From contig NZ_VLLG01000005.1 of the NCBI RefSeq assembly GCF_007830125.1, forward strand, positions 62,001 to 126,000: DNA of 64,000 bases. Reading direction: 5' to 3'. The first letter of the stretch is position 1. Each line of letters begins with the position of its first letter. This stretch comes from Chitinophaga japonensis (lineage in GTDB: Bacteria > Bacteroidota > Bacteroidia > Chitinophagales > Chitinophagaceae). A program made the position numbers and the translations under genes. Shown here piece by piece: positions 34,016-42,825 of the stretch. The notes under the pieces were generated by a model. That model was not told where the DNA came from. It did no database searches and saw only the letters and a list, made by a program, of their open reading frames with translations.

Positions 34016-34780
34016 TCAGAGGCTCATGCCGCCGGATACTTCCACCCGCTGCGCATTGATCCAGCGGGCGTCTTCCGTGCACAGGAAGGCCACTACCCCG
34101 CCTATATCCTCCGCCACGCCTACACGCCCTAAAGCTGTTCTGCCAGCCACAGCCTTATTTACCTCCGGGTTGTCCCTCACCATGCCGCCGGAAAAATCCG
34201 TGGCAATGGCGCCGGGAGCTACGGTATTGGCTTTTATCTTCCTGGGACCCAGCTCTGCCGCCAGGTAGCGGGTAAATACTTCCACCGCGCCTTTCATGGA
34301 GGCATAAGCGGAAGACCCGGGCAGGGACACACGGGCCAGGCCGGAAGAAATGTTGATAATGCCGCCGCCGTCATTCATCAGCGGCAGCGCCTTCTGCGTC
34401 AGGAAATAAACGCCTTTGAAATGTACGTTCAGCACCTCGTCGAACGCCGCTTCGGTCACTTCGGGGATGAGGGCATGATAGCCGGTACCGCCGTTGTTGA
34501 CCAGGTAGTCGAACCGGTCGGTGTTAAACGAATTTTTCAATACCGCTTTCAACTGCTCCGTAAAAGGATCGAAACTTTTTATATCCGCCACGTTAAGCTG
34601 CAGCGCGGCTGCCTTTTGCCCGGCCTCTTCTACCTGGGCCACTACTTTCAGCGCTTCGTCCTGCCGGCTGTGATAGGTCAGGATCACATCCAGTCCTTTT
34701 TCCGCCAGCCGGAGGGCCATATCCCTGCCCAGTCCGCGGCTGCCCCCAGTTACTAAAGCAATTTTACTTTTGTTGGTCAT
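34016..34780 (-). CDS. SDR family oxidoreductase
   Basis: A 254-aa classical SDR with TGGSRGLGRD at about 12-21, NNGGTG at about 92, ISSGLARVSLPGSSAYASMKGA (Ser, and YxxxK Tyr/Lys at about 155-159), and a C-terminal INAQRVEVSGGMSL ending typical of FabG-like enzymes. It is NAD(P)-dependent, with unknown substrate. It probably shares a transcript with the AraC gene downstream. Confidence 0.92.
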   Translation of the reverse strand: MTNKSKIALVTGGSRGLGRDMALRLAEKGLDVILTYHSRQDEALKVVAQVEEAGQKAAALQLNVADIKSFDPFTEQLKAVLKNSFNTDRFDYLVNNGGTGYHALIPEVTEAAFDEVLNVHFKGVYFLTQKALPLMNDGGGIINISSGLARVSLPGSSAYASMKGAVEVFTRYLAAELGPRKIKANTVAPGAIATDFSGGMVRDNPEVNKAVAGRTALGRVGVAEDIGGVVAFLCTEDARWINAQRVEVSGGMSL

Positions 34781-34801
34781 CTTGCATCGATTTTATGCAT
34801 G

Positions 34802-34809
34802 CAAAGTTG
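34802..34809 (-). promoter_or_regulatory. -7 promoter element candidate of the SDR gene
   Basis: Read on the minus strand the site is CAACTTTG, one mismatch from TAnnTTTG. It lies 21 bases before the SDR start. Confidence 0.4.
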
Positions 34810-34828
34810 GAGCAGGATGGCGATGTTA

Positions 34829-34857
34829 TGTTTGCGCGGATCAATCCATTGTTTGCG
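34829..34857 (-). promoter_or_regulatory. Direct-repeat operator candidate upstream of the SDR gene
   Basis: CGCAAACA occurs twice on the minus strand (34857-34850 and 34836-34829), exactly 21 bp apart. The promoter-proximal copy ends 19 bases before the -7 candidate. The geometry matches the 25.35-kb repeats and suits an AraC-family regulator. The GluR0-like gene is divergent and could share it. Confidence 0.5.
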
Positions 34858-34896
34858 AATTTCAAATAACGCGGGCTTTTTCTTATATTTAAACAG

Positions 34897-35991
34897 ATGA
34901 AACCAGGCATCTTTCTCAACAAGCCGGCATGCCTGTTCATACTGCTGCTTTCGTTTTATACTATCCGCTTGTCCGCGCAGCAGGTGGACACGGCATCTTA
35001 TCTTAAAGTAGGCGTTTATGTGAGTCCCCCGTTTGTCATGGAAGAGGCGGCGGGGCTTTCCGGCATGTCCATGGAGCTTTGGGACACGATTGCCGCCCGC
35101 CTGCAGCTTCCCTGCCGTTATGAGATCGTTCCTACGCTCCGGGAACTGGTCAGCCGGACTTCAACCGGGAACTTTGACGTAGCCGTTACCAACCTCACCA
35201 TTACGCAGAACAGGGCCCTGCGCATTGATTTCACGCAGCCCTGGTACGATGCAGGTTTGCGGATCATGATCGATAAAGACCGCGGCGCCGGCCTGTACGA
35301 TGTGATCTCCGGCTTGTACGATGCCGGGCACCTGCGGGCCTATGCCTGGCTGATACTGGTGATCCTGGTCGCCACATTGCTGCTCACACTGTTTGACCGC
35401 AAATTTGACAAGGATTTTCCACGCCGCTGGCGCGAGGGGCTTGCGGAAAGCTTTTATCATGTAATGTCGGTCAGCACATCCGGCGGAACCAGCAGGAAAA
35501 ATCTCTTTGGCTGGAAGGGACGGATCTTCTCCGCGCTCTGGCTGGTTTGCGGCGTGGCCGTCATTGCCTATGTTACCTCCTCCATTACCAGTGTAATGAC
35601 CACCTTGTCATTGAGGAACCAGGTCCATGGCCTGGCAGACCTTTCCGGTAAAACGGTGGGCGTTTTTACCGGCAGCGTTTCCGAAGAATACATGAGCGCC
35701 AGCGGGATGCAGACCCTTTCCTACAACAATATTGATGAAGCCGTGCGTGCCCTGCATGCCAAAGAGATCGCCGCTATTATCGGCGACGCGCCCGTGCTGG
35801 AATATTACGGGCATACGCACCCGGAAGCGCCCGTAGCCGTGGTGGGCCGTCTTTTCAGGCCGGATAAGTACGGATTTGGGCTCCCGCTTCACAGCCCCCT
35901 GACCAAACGGATCACCGTAGAGCTGCTGGGCGCACGTGAACGGGGATTGATAGCGGCGTTACGGAGGAAGTATTTGGGGGAGACGCGGTAA
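34897..35991 (+). CDS. GluR0-like prokaryotic glutamate-receptor channel
   Basis: A 364-aa protein with a signal peptide ending near LSAQ. The order of parts is that of GluR0: ligand-binding lobe S1 (about 35-130, ending with TNLTITQNRALRIDFTQPWYDAG, whose Arg matches the ligand-binding Arg), TM1 (AWLILVILVATLLLTLF, about 149-165), a pore loop around 185-200, TM2 (IFSALWLVCGVAVIAYVTSSI, about 209-229), and lobe S2 (LSGKTVGVFTGSVSEEYM and after). Prokaryotic members are amino-acid-gated K+ channels. Here the filter region reads VMSVSTSGGTSRK, not TVGYG, so ion selectivity is open. A periplasmic solute-binding relative is an alternative, but the two TMs and pore loop argue for a channel. Confidence 0.8.
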   Translation: MKPGIFLNKPACLFILLLSFYTIRLSAQQVDTASYLKVGVYVSPPFVMEEAAGLSGMSMELWDTIAARLQLPCRYEIVPTLRELVSRTSTGNFDVAVTNLTITQNRALRIDFTQPWYDAGLRIMIDKDRGAGLYDVISGLYDAGHLRAYAWLILVILVATLLLTLFDRKFDKDFPRRWREGLAESFYHVMSVSTSGGTSRKNLFGWKGRIFSALWLVCGVAVIAYVTSSITSVMTTLSLRNQVHGLADLSGKTVGVFTGSVSEEYMSASGMQTLSYNNIDEAVRALHAKEIAAIIGDAPVLEYYGHTHPEAPVAVVGRLFRPDKYGFGLPLHSPLTKRITVELLGARERGLIAALRRKYLGETR

Positions 35992-35997
35992 AAGCCC

Positions 35998-36132
35998 TGC
36001 GGTCAGAATAGGTTCCGTTAAAGCATGCCATACTCTGGATACAGGCGCCTGTATGTGGATCGTTTTGTGAATAACCGGGTCTGCGCCTGGTAAAATCTCC
36101 TGACCGGTCATATTGCTGGATGAATCATTCAT
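35998..36132 (-). pseudogene. Truncated SRPBCC/AHSA1-like gene fragment
   Basis: On the minus strand, ATG 36132 begins a frame whose residues 19-42 (PVIHKTIHIQAPVSRVWHAL, then TEPILT) match the first strand and helix of AHSA1/SRPBCC lipid-binding-fold proteins, normally about 140-160 aa long. Similarity stops abruptly at about 36003, next to the 3' end of the GluR0-like gene, and the frame runs into that gene antisense. Only the first fifth of the domain remains. Confidence 0.55.
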
Positions 36133-36195
36133 CCCAAATATATACAAACCGGGGCAACTGTTCATTAACTTGGCCTCCCTAAAAAAACTATACCC

Positions 36196-37245
36196 GTGAA
36201 GACACACCTGCTACTCGTACTCATGCTGGCGTTTGGCATTTTCTGCACCGTTACTTCCATGCGACCGGGAAATGCTGACAGGCCTGCTACCGCAGCCATC
36301 ACACCGGACCCTGCCCCGCCGGCAGACACCAACCTAACCATGTTTGGCCGTGGTTTGTACCCGGGCGACGATGTTACTTTTGAGCAACTGAAGACCTCCG
36401 GTTTTACCACCATCATCTTATCCAGCTTCTATATCCGGGCTAACGGCGACGTATACTCGGGCGATGACAGCAAAAACCCGATCATTCATGACGGCAAATA
36501 TGTAGGCGACAAGACATGGCTGAAGCGCGTAGCGTCCCTGAAGCAGCAGCCCAGCTCCATCACCCGTATAGAAATACTGCTGGAAGGCAGGTGGTATAAC
36601 CAGCCTCCGAACACATTTGATTTCATACGGGACTGGACAGACGCTGCCTATGCCACAACCGGCATCAGCACGGGCACCGGCAGGAACAGCACCCTCTATA
36701 AAATATGCAGGGTATTGAAAACCGCATTAGGCGCCGATGCGATCTGTATTGACGATGAAGCCGTATATGACAGCCAGTCCATCATACGGCTGGGCAAAAT
36801 GATCGGTAAGCTGAACATGCATATGTCGCTTTGCCCTTATAAAAACCCGCCGTACTGGAAAGCTATTATTGACGGGTCCCAACCCGGGCTGATAGATGCC
36901 GTGTACCTGCAATGCTATGACGGCGGGGCCCGTAATGTGGCAGGTCCCTGGAAAGACAGCCTGGACGCCGGCATTCCCCTCTACCCGATATTCCTTTGCC
37001 GCGGCGCCTTCAGCACCTGCGACAGCTCCCATAACAGCAAAACGCCGGCTGCTATCCGGTCGGAAATGGCCCGGTTCAAAAAAGGATATCCCGGCATGAC
37101 AGGCGGCGCCATCTGGCAGATGGCGGATGTAAAAAGCTACATTCGCAACAATTGTGCGGTGCGATCACCGGAATCCGGCAGCGCCGCTTCCGTGAGCGAG
37201 TACCTCCGGCAGCTAAGGAACAGCCTGCGGGAAGGGCTTCGTTAA
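36196..37245 (+). CDS. Secreted TIM-barrel (GH18-like) protein of unknown activity
   Basis: A 349-aa protein from a GTG start, with a signal peptide (HLLLVLMLAFGIFCTVTS). Alternating beta-alpha elements suggest a TIM barrel: FTTIILSSFYIRANGDVYSG, ITRIEILLEGRW, ADAICIDDEAVYD, AVYLQCYDGG, GGAIWQMADV. The ADAICIDDEAVYD strand resembles the DxxDxDxE catalytic strand of GH18 chitinases, but the match is loose. A glycosidase-like or carbohydrate-binding role is inference. It is upstream of, but not obviously linked to, the oxidoreductase gene. Confidence 0.6.
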   Translation: MKTHLLLVLMLAFGIFCTVTSMRPGNADRPATAAITPDPAPPADTNLTMFGRGLYPGDDVTFEQLKTSGFTTIILSSFYIRANGDVYSGDDSKNPIIHDGKYVGDKTWLKRVASLKQQPSSITRIEILLEGRWYNQPPNTFDFIRDWTDAAYATTGISTGTGRNSTLYKICRVLKTALGADAICIDDEAVYDSQSIIRLGKMIGKLNMHMSLCPYKNPPYWKAIIDGSQPGLIDAVYLQCYDGGARNVAGPWKDSLDAGIPLYPIFLCRGAFSTCDSSHNSKTPAAIRSEMARFKKGYPGMTGGAIWQMADVKSYIRNNCAVRSPESGSAASVSEYLRQLRNSLREGLR

Positions 37246-37329
37246 ACAAAACCCGCTTTTCGTCAATATCCCGTGTTACTTCATCATTTTGATGATGGCG
37301 CTGCCGCCCTTTGATGTAGCTTAAGGGCT

Positions 37330-39501
37330 ATGAACAAACATTCCCGGATCCATCGCAGGGATTTTCTCAAAGCGGGCGCACTGGCTGGCGGCGGGCTGCT
37401 GATCGCCTTTGCGGTGCCCATGGCAGCCCGGCGCCTTACTTCCGCTGCCGCCACAGCAAACGTATTTGCCCCGAATGCTTTCCTGCGCATCGGTGAAGAT
37501 GACAGCATACAGGTGATACTCTCCAAAGTAGAAATGGGGCAGGGTATCTGGACCACGCTGCCCATGCTGATAGCGGAAGAACTGGATTGCGACTGGCGTG
37601 ATATAAAAGTGGCGCACCGGCCACCCGGGAAAGGCGATGATTTTTCAGCGCCGATCTTTGAACAGACCACCGGCGGGTCCAATTCCACCGTTTCCGAATT
37701 TGACCGCTACCGGCAGGCCGGCGCCACCGCCCGCGTTATGCTGGTGGCTGCTGCAGCCCAAAGGCTCGGCGTACCGCCGGATGCCTGCCGCACTGAAAAC
37801 GGCTACGTCATAGCCGGCAGCAAACGTATCCGCTACGGGCAGGTAGCGGCGGATGCCGCCGGGCTGCCGGTACCGGAAACGGTTACGCTACGCCCACCCG
37901 AAGCGTGGCGATACATCGGGAAATCGCAAAAACGCCTGGACACGCCTGAAAAGATCAACGGGAAGGCGCAATTCGGCATCGACATCCACTTCCCGGGCCT
38001 ACTGACAGCGCTGGTGGCGCACCCGCCTGTTTTTGGAGGGAAAGCAGAATCGTTCGACGCCAGCCAGGCCCTGGCCATACCCGGCGTGCGTGACGTTGTG
38101 CAGGTGCCTTCCGGCATTGCCGTACTCGGAGATCATTTCTGGGCGGCCAAGCTGGGGCGCGACGCGCTGAAAATTGAATGGGACCGGGAAACAGATGCCG
38201 GCATGGACAGTGCAGCGCAACTGGAAGCCTACCGTACCCTGTCAAAAACAAAAGGCATGTCCGTGCAGCAGCAGGGAAATGTGGCCGCTGCTTTGCAGAC
38301 AGCACCGCAAAGATTAGATGCGGAATATTACTTTCCTTACCTGGCGCATGCGCCCATGGAGCCGCTAAACTGTACGGTGAAGATAGCGAGCGGTACCTGC
38401 GAGGTCTGGACCGGCACGCAATCCTCCCTGCTGCACCAGGCGGAAGTAGCCGCCTTCCTTGGCCTGGCGCCAGAGCGGGTGCTGTTCCACACCCCCTTCC
38501 TGGGCGGGAGCTTTGGCAGAAGGGGCTCCTTCAGCGACGACTGGGTGATGGAAGCGGTGCATATTGCCAAAGCCAGTGGACGGTTCATCAAGCTGGTATG
38601 GTCACGGGAAGATGATATCCGTGGCGGGTGCTACCGGCCCGTCTACCTGCACACCGTTAGCGTTGGCATGGGGCACAACGGGTTACCGCTTGCCTGGCAG
38701 CACCGCATTGTAGGACAATCCCTTTTCATCAATACTCCGCTGGAGTCTGCCATTGTTCAGAATGGTATTGACTACAGTTCCGTGGACGGCGTGCACGGTT
38801 CCCCCTACCTGGTAGCTGTCCCGGACCATTCCGTCGAACTACATACCACAACCTGCAGCGTACCGGTGCTGGCCTGGCGTTCCGTAGGCAATACGCATAC
38901 GGCTTTTGTGATGGAAACCCTGATCGATGAACTGGCCACCCTGGCCCACCAGGACCCTGTTGCCTACCGGCGGGCCCTGCTGAAAGAGCATCCCCGTCAC
39001 CTGGCGGCCCTTGACCTGGCTGCTGAAAAAGCGGCATGGGGAACACCACTGCCGACGGGCAGGCACCAGGGAATAGCCGTACATGCTGCCATGGGCAGCT
39101 ACGTGTGCCAGGTAGTGGAGCTGTCGGTGGAAGCAGAAAAGATCAACATCCACCGCGTGGTATGTGCCATTGACTGCGGGCTGGCGGTAAACCCCGACGG
39201 GGTGCGCGCGCAGATGGAAAGCGGTATCGTGTTCGGGCTCACGGCGGCCTTGTATGGCGAGATCACTTTAGAACAGGGGCGCGTGGCGCAGTGCAATTTC
39301 CATGACTACCGCATGCTGCGTATGCAAGAAACGCCGGTCATTGAAGTGCACATTGTACAAAGCACCGATAAAATGGGCGGCACCGGCGAACCGGGCGTAC
39401 CGCCTGTGGCCCCTGCGCTGGCCAATGCTTTGTTTGCCGCCACGGGAAAGCGCATACGAAAATTGCCGTTGCAGCCTTTCAGGCAGGCTCCATCCGCTTA
39501 A
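37330..39501 (+). CDS. Molybdopterin-dependent oxidoreductase large subunit (isoquinoline 1-oxidoreductase beta-like)
   Basis: A 723-aa protein. A Tat-type signal (RRDFLKAGALAGGGLLIAF) leads to two domain blocks of the xanthine-oxidase family: VEMGQGIWTTLPMLIAEEL, LGGSFGRRGSFSDDWVMEAV, and near the C-terminus MGGTGEPGVPPVAPALANAL, with the expected catalytic Glu. This fits aldehyde or N-heterocycle hydroxylases of the IorB type, exported folded to the periplasm with the molybdopterin cofactor. The small [2Fe-2S] partner normally encoded next to it is not in the neighbourhood. The 3' end overlaps the convergent permease gene by 23 bp. Confidence 0.88.
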   Translation: MNKHSRIHRRDFLKAGALAGGGLLIAFAVPMAARRLTSAAATANVFAPNAFLRIGEDDSIQVILSKVEMGQGIWTTLPMLIAEELDCDWRDIKVAHRPPGKGDDFSAPIFEQTTGGSNSTVSEFDRYRQAGATARVMLVAAAAQRLGVPPDACRTENGYVIAGSKRIRYGQVAADAAGLPVPETVTLRPPEAWRYIGKSQKRLDTPEKINGKAQFGIDIHFPGLLTALVAHPPVFGGKAESFDASQALAIPGVRDVVQVPSGIAVLGDHFWAAKLGRDALKIEWDRETDAGMDSAAQLEAYRTLSKTKGMSVQQQGNVAAALQTAPQRLDAEYYFPYLAHAPMEPLNCTVKIASGTCEVWTGTQSSLLHQAEVAAFLGLAPERVLFHTPFLGGSFGRRGSFSDDWVMEAVHIAKASGRFIKLVWSREDDIRGGCYRPVYLHTVSVGMGHNGLPLAWQHRIVGQSLFINTPLESAIVQNGIDYSSVDGVHGSPYLVAVPDHSVELHTTTCSVPVLAWRSVGNTHTAFVMETLIDELATLAHQDPVAYRRALLKEHPRHLAALDLAAEKAAWGTPLPTGRHQGIAVHAAMGSYVCQVVELSVEAEKINIHRVVCAIDCGLAVNPDGVRAQMESGIVFGLTAALYGEITLEQGRVAQCNFHDYRMLRMQETPVIEVHIVQSTDKMGGTGEPGVPPVAPALANALFAATGKRIRKLPLQPFRQAPSA

Positions 39502-40510
39502 TATATAACTCGTGCAACAGTATGATCAGGATCACCGTTACCGGCGTGGCCAGCAGCAGGCCCCATCCTCCTGTCAGCACGCCCATGAACAACTGTGCGA
39601 TGATGATCAGCGCCGGCGGGATGCGAATCAGTCTTTTCTGTATCTGCGGCGTAATAAAGTTGCTCTCCACCATTTGTATCAATGCGTACAAACCCACGAT
39701 CAGCGCGGCGGTGACGGGGTCTTCCATCAGCCCAACCAGTACGGCAGGGATCATGGCGATCAGGGGACCGAAATTGGGAATGAAGTTCAGCGCGCCCGCC
39801 ATCAACGACAAAGCCAATACCATGGGCACGCCCAATATCAACAAGCCGATGGCCGTGAGCACCGCCACCACCAGCATGGCCAGCAGCTTGCCTTTCAGCC
39901 ATTGGGTCAGGTCCGCCCCTACCCTGTTGACCACTTCCTGCGCCCGGGGCCTTGCGTTGGGAGGGATCAGGCGCAGGAAGCCCTTCACATAAATAGCAGG
40001 AGCGGCCGTAAAAAACACGCCCAGGAACAGCACTACGTAAATATCCCCCAGCACGCCGAAGGTACCGGTAAAAAAGGATTGGAGGATGCCTGCGGCCTTG
40101 CCCGTTTGCTCGCTGGAGCCCAGTCTTTTCAATACCTTCTGGCCAATAGGGTCCGCCTCCAGCCGCTCCCTGAAATTTTCCACCGCCGAAGGCAGCATGT
40201 CCGCCAGTTGCGCAACCTGCTGCTGTACCTGGCTGCCGGTGAACCAGCAGAACAATCCCAGCAGCAGCAACGAACTGATAATAGATGCCGGCAGGCTTAA
40301 CTTTTCCGGTACATGCAGCTTCCTGTTTAGCAACCGGCCCAGCCCCCTGAAATAAAGCGCGATCAGGGCGCCCGCCAGGATGAGCAGGAATACGTTGAAG
40401 GTTACTTTAATGATCCAGATAACAATTACCACCAGTGCCGTGATGCCTACCGTGATCCATATTTTTTTCCGAAAACCAGGGCCTGCATTTCCATTCAAAG
40501 ATGTATTCAT
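39479..40510 (-). CDS. AI-2E family (PF01594-type) membrane permease
   Basis: A 343-aa protein with the PF01594 layout: two N-terminal TM helices, a long amphipathic region (about 90-150), then helices containing LVGLMEDPVTAALIVGLYALIQMVESNFITPQIQ, the conserved family block. The family was named for AI-2 export, but several members are Na+/H+ antiporters or have no known substrate. Its start is 10 bp downstream of the YihY gene end on the same strand, so the two are likely co-transcribed. Confidence 0.9.
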   Translation of the reverse strand: MNTSLNGNAGPGFRKKIWITVGITALVVIVIWIIKVTFNVFLLILAGALIALYFRGLGRLLNRKLHVPEKLSLPASIISSLLLLGLFCWFTGSQVQQQVAQLADMLPSAVENFRERLEADPIGQKVLKRLGSSEQTGKAAGILQSFFTGTFGVLGDIYVVLFLGVFFTAAPAIYVKGFLRLIPPNARPRAQEVVNRVGADLTQWLKGKLLAMLVVAVLTAIGLLILGVPMVLALSLMAGALNFIPNFGPLIAMIPAVLVGLMEDPVTAALIVGLYALIQMVESNFITPQIQKRLIRIPPALIIIAQLFMGVLTGGWGLLLATPVTVILIILLHELYIKRMEPA

Positions 40511-40519
40511 GATATTGGT

Positions 40520-41527
40520 TTAGGAGTTCCTTTCTTCCGGGGCTCTTTTTTTGGCCTGCTGCAATTCCATGGCGGTCCGTTCCTCATCCGCCTCATTTTC
40601 CTGCACATTCCGGCTGTCACTCTCCACCTGCACCGCCTGTACCATTACAGCATAGCTGCTGGGTTTTATCTCGGAGCCGAACTTCATGGCGTAGAACTTG
40701 GTGAACTCCGCACCGGTGTATAAAATAATGGACGAAAAGTACACCCATAACAACAGTACCACCAAAGACCCCGCGGTGCCGTAGGTACTGCCGATGTCGC
40801 TCCGCCCTATATAGAAGGTAATGATGAACTTGCCCAGCATGAACAGCAGCGTGCTGAAGAGCGCACCTACCGACACGTCCTTCCAGCGGATCACCGCGTC
40901 GGGCAGCACTTTGTAGATAACGGCAAACAAAAAGCCGATGATCAGCAGGGTCAGCAGCAGGTTCAGCACATAGAAAAAAATGACCGCTACCTGCGGGAAC
41001 TGGCTGCGGAGCTGGTCCATAAACCCTTCCACCAGGGTATTGATCAATAATGACACCAGCAATAAAAAACCCAGCCCGATCACCAGCGAGAACGACAGCA
41101 GCCGGCTCACCAGTAGCTGTATCCATCCTTTGCGGTAGCTGGCTTTCAGCTTCCAGATAGCGTTGATGGAGTCCTGTATCTCGGAAAAAACCGTGGTGGC
41201 CCCGATCAGCAGGGCAATAGCGCCTACTACCGCGGTGAGCGCGCTGCTACCGCTTACAGAAGCATTCTTAATCACTTCCTGCACCTGCAGCGCTGCCTGG
41301 CTCCCGATCAGCGCCCTGAGCTGCTCGTAGATCCTTCCCTCTATGGCCTGCCGCCCCCAGAACAGGTCGGCCAGGAAGATGATCACGATCATCATGGGGC
41401 CCAGCGAGAAGATGGTATAAAAAGCCAGGGAGGCGCTCAGTTTGGGCACTTTATCCCTGCCAAAACCGCCTCCTGTTTGCTTCAGCAGCTGCCAGCCACT
41501 TTTTAAAAGTTGCAGGAACCTATTCAT
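40520..41527 (-). CDS. YihY/BrkB family inner-membrane protein
   Basis: From ATG 41527 the 335-aa protein shows the YihY/BrkB pattern: LSASLAFYTIFSLGPMMIVIIFLADLFWG at about 29-57, an amphipathic helix, TAVVGAIALLIGATTVFSEIQDSINAIW, and four further TM helices with YGTAGSLVVLLLWVYFSSIILYTGAEFTKFYA. The C-terminal 40 residues are charged and cytoplasmic. Function is unsettled (misnamed as RNase BN in older data). The 27 extra residues from the ATG at 41605 overlap the efflux-operon terminator and are unlikely. Confidence 0.9.
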   Translation of the reverse strand: MNRFLQLLKSGWQLLKQTGGGFGRDKVPKLSASLAFYTIFSLGPMMIVIIFLADLFWGRQAIEGRIYEQLRALIGSQAALQVQEVIKNASVSGSSALTAVVGAIALLIGATTVFSEIQDSINAIWKLKASYRKGWIQLLVSRLLSFSLVIGLGFLLLVSLLINTLVEGFMDQLRSQFPQVAVIFFYVLNLLLTLLIIGFLFAVIYKVLPDAVIRWKDVSVGALFSTLLFMLGKFIITFYIGRSDIGSTYGTAGSLVVLLLWVYFSSIILYTGAEFTKFYAMKFGSEIKPSSYAVMVQAVQVESDSRNVQENEADEERTAMELQQAKKRAPEERNS

Positions 41528-41586
41528 ACGCGGTTTAGCGTTCAAAAAATGGGCCACCGGGAGGAAAGACCGGGACGACATCACAC

Positions 41587-41620
41587 AAAAAAGCCTGCCA
41601 GGCATTACATCCCGACAGGC
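41587..41620 (-). terminator. Intrinsic terminator of the efflux operon
   Basis: Read on the minus strand, GCCTGTC pairs with GGCAGGC (one G-T pair) around a 14-base loop, followed by TTTTTT. It lies 43 bases after the adaptor stop codon. Confidence 0.75.
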
Positions 41621-41662
41621 ATATTGAACACTAACACAGGAAAGAAAAAGTTTGTGTGCCGC

Positions 41663-42805
41663 TTACTTCGCCGCCGCTACAGCGCGATGGTTCACCGGGG
41701 CGCCTTCCCTGATTTCCTCGCTGGCCGTTTTCACGATCACGTCATTCAGCGCCAGGCTGTCGCCGTATATCTCCGTTTGCCCTTCTGCGGACTGGCCGGT
41801 CCTGACAGGCACCCATACTGCTTTACCATCCACCACTTTAATAACGTATACCCCCCGCGTAGAATTCAGCACGGCAGTGGCCGGCACCACAAAGGCATGA
41901 TCGCTGCCGGTGCTTAGCGGAATTGCCACTTCGGCCACCATGCCGGGCAACAGCTTTTTATCATCGTTCGCCACGTCCATCTCTATACGTTGCGCGCGTA
42001 GCTGCTCGTCCAGCGCGCCGGACAGCCGGGCCACCTTTGCTTTAAAGGTGGCTTCAGGCTGCGCCCGCACGGTAAACGCCACTTCGCTGTTATTATCCAG
42101 GTAGCCGGTATATGCTTCCGGTACGCTTACTACTAAACGTAGTTTCCGCTGCTCCTGCAGGGTGAAGATCGGCAGGTCCGATCCTTTGCCCGCAGGCCCT
42201 ACATAGGCGCCCGCGCTTACATTCCGCTGGCTGATAACGCCATTGAATGGCGCGCGTATCTCCAGGTAATTACGGGTATCGCTGATCTCGCGGTAAGCCG
42301 CTTTGGCCGCGTCCAACTGGGCCAGGTCGGATTTTTGTTTGGCAAATGCAATGTCCAGGTCGTTCTGTGATACGGTGCCGGGCGTTTTGCTCGTTTCCAG
42401 CAAACGGTCGTAGGTGGCTTTGCTGGACAGGTAAATGGCTTCCTGCGATTTCAGCCGGGACTCCGCGCCGGCCAGTTGAGCATTGAGCTCCGGCGCTTCC
42501 ATGGTCACCAGTAGCTGCCCCGTGCGCACCTCGCTGCCTACATCTACATACAGTTTTTTCACAAAACTGCTCACCTTGGCGTACAGGTCCACGCGCTGGA
42601 AAGCCGTCAGTTCGCCGGGGATCCGGATGGAAGAGGACAGCGTGCCCTTTTGCAGGGGAAAGGTTTCCAGGGCAGGCGCTGCTGCTGCGGCGGTTTTCTT
42701 TGCCGCTTCCTCATCATGGGCGGCGGAAGTGCCGCAACCCTGCCAGATAACGGCCAGTACCACAGCCGTTACTGCTATCATAGCGCTTTTGGATATTGAT
42801 TGCAT
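41663..42805 (-). CDS. RND efflux periplasmic adaptor (membrane fusion protein)
   Basis: A 380-aa lipoprotein: the signal peptide ends with the lipobox-like VIWQGCG. The MFP layout is seen: lipoyl-like half motif FVKKLYVDVGSEVRTGQLLVTMEAPEL at about 83-110, a coiled coil at about 112-170, the second lipoyl half EIRAPFNGVISQRNVSAGAYVG, then the beta-barrel and membrane-proximal domains (LLPGMVAEVAIPL, VPVRTGQSAEGQTEIYG). It links the inner-membrane RND pump to the TolC-type duct. It is the last gene of the operon, 20 bp after the permease. Confidence 0.93.
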   Translation of the reverse strand: MQSISKSAMIAVTAVVLAVIWQGCGTSAAHDEEAAKKTAAAAAPALETFPLQKGTLSSSIRIPGELTAFQRVDLYAKVSSFVKKLYVDVGSEVRTGQLLVTMEAPELNAQLAGAESRLKSQEAIYLSSKATYDRLLETSKTPGTVSQNDLDIAFAKQKSDLAQLDAAKAAYREISDTRNYLEIRAPFNGVISQRNVSAGAYVGPAGKGSDLPIFTLQEQRKLRLVVSVPEAYTGYLDNNSEVAFTVRAQPEATFKAKVARLSGALDEQLRAQRIEMDVANDDKKLLPGMVAEVAIPLSTGSDHAFVVPATAVLNSTRGVYVIKVVDGKAVWVPVRTGQSAEGQTEIYGDSLALNDVIVKTASEEIREGAPVNHRAVAAAK

Positions 42806-42825
42806 AAAATGAGTTTTATTTCCGG

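Noticed and set aside
39512-40300. 262-aa plus-strand Gln/His/Arg-rich frame
   Set aside because: Antisense shadow of the AI-2E-type permease.
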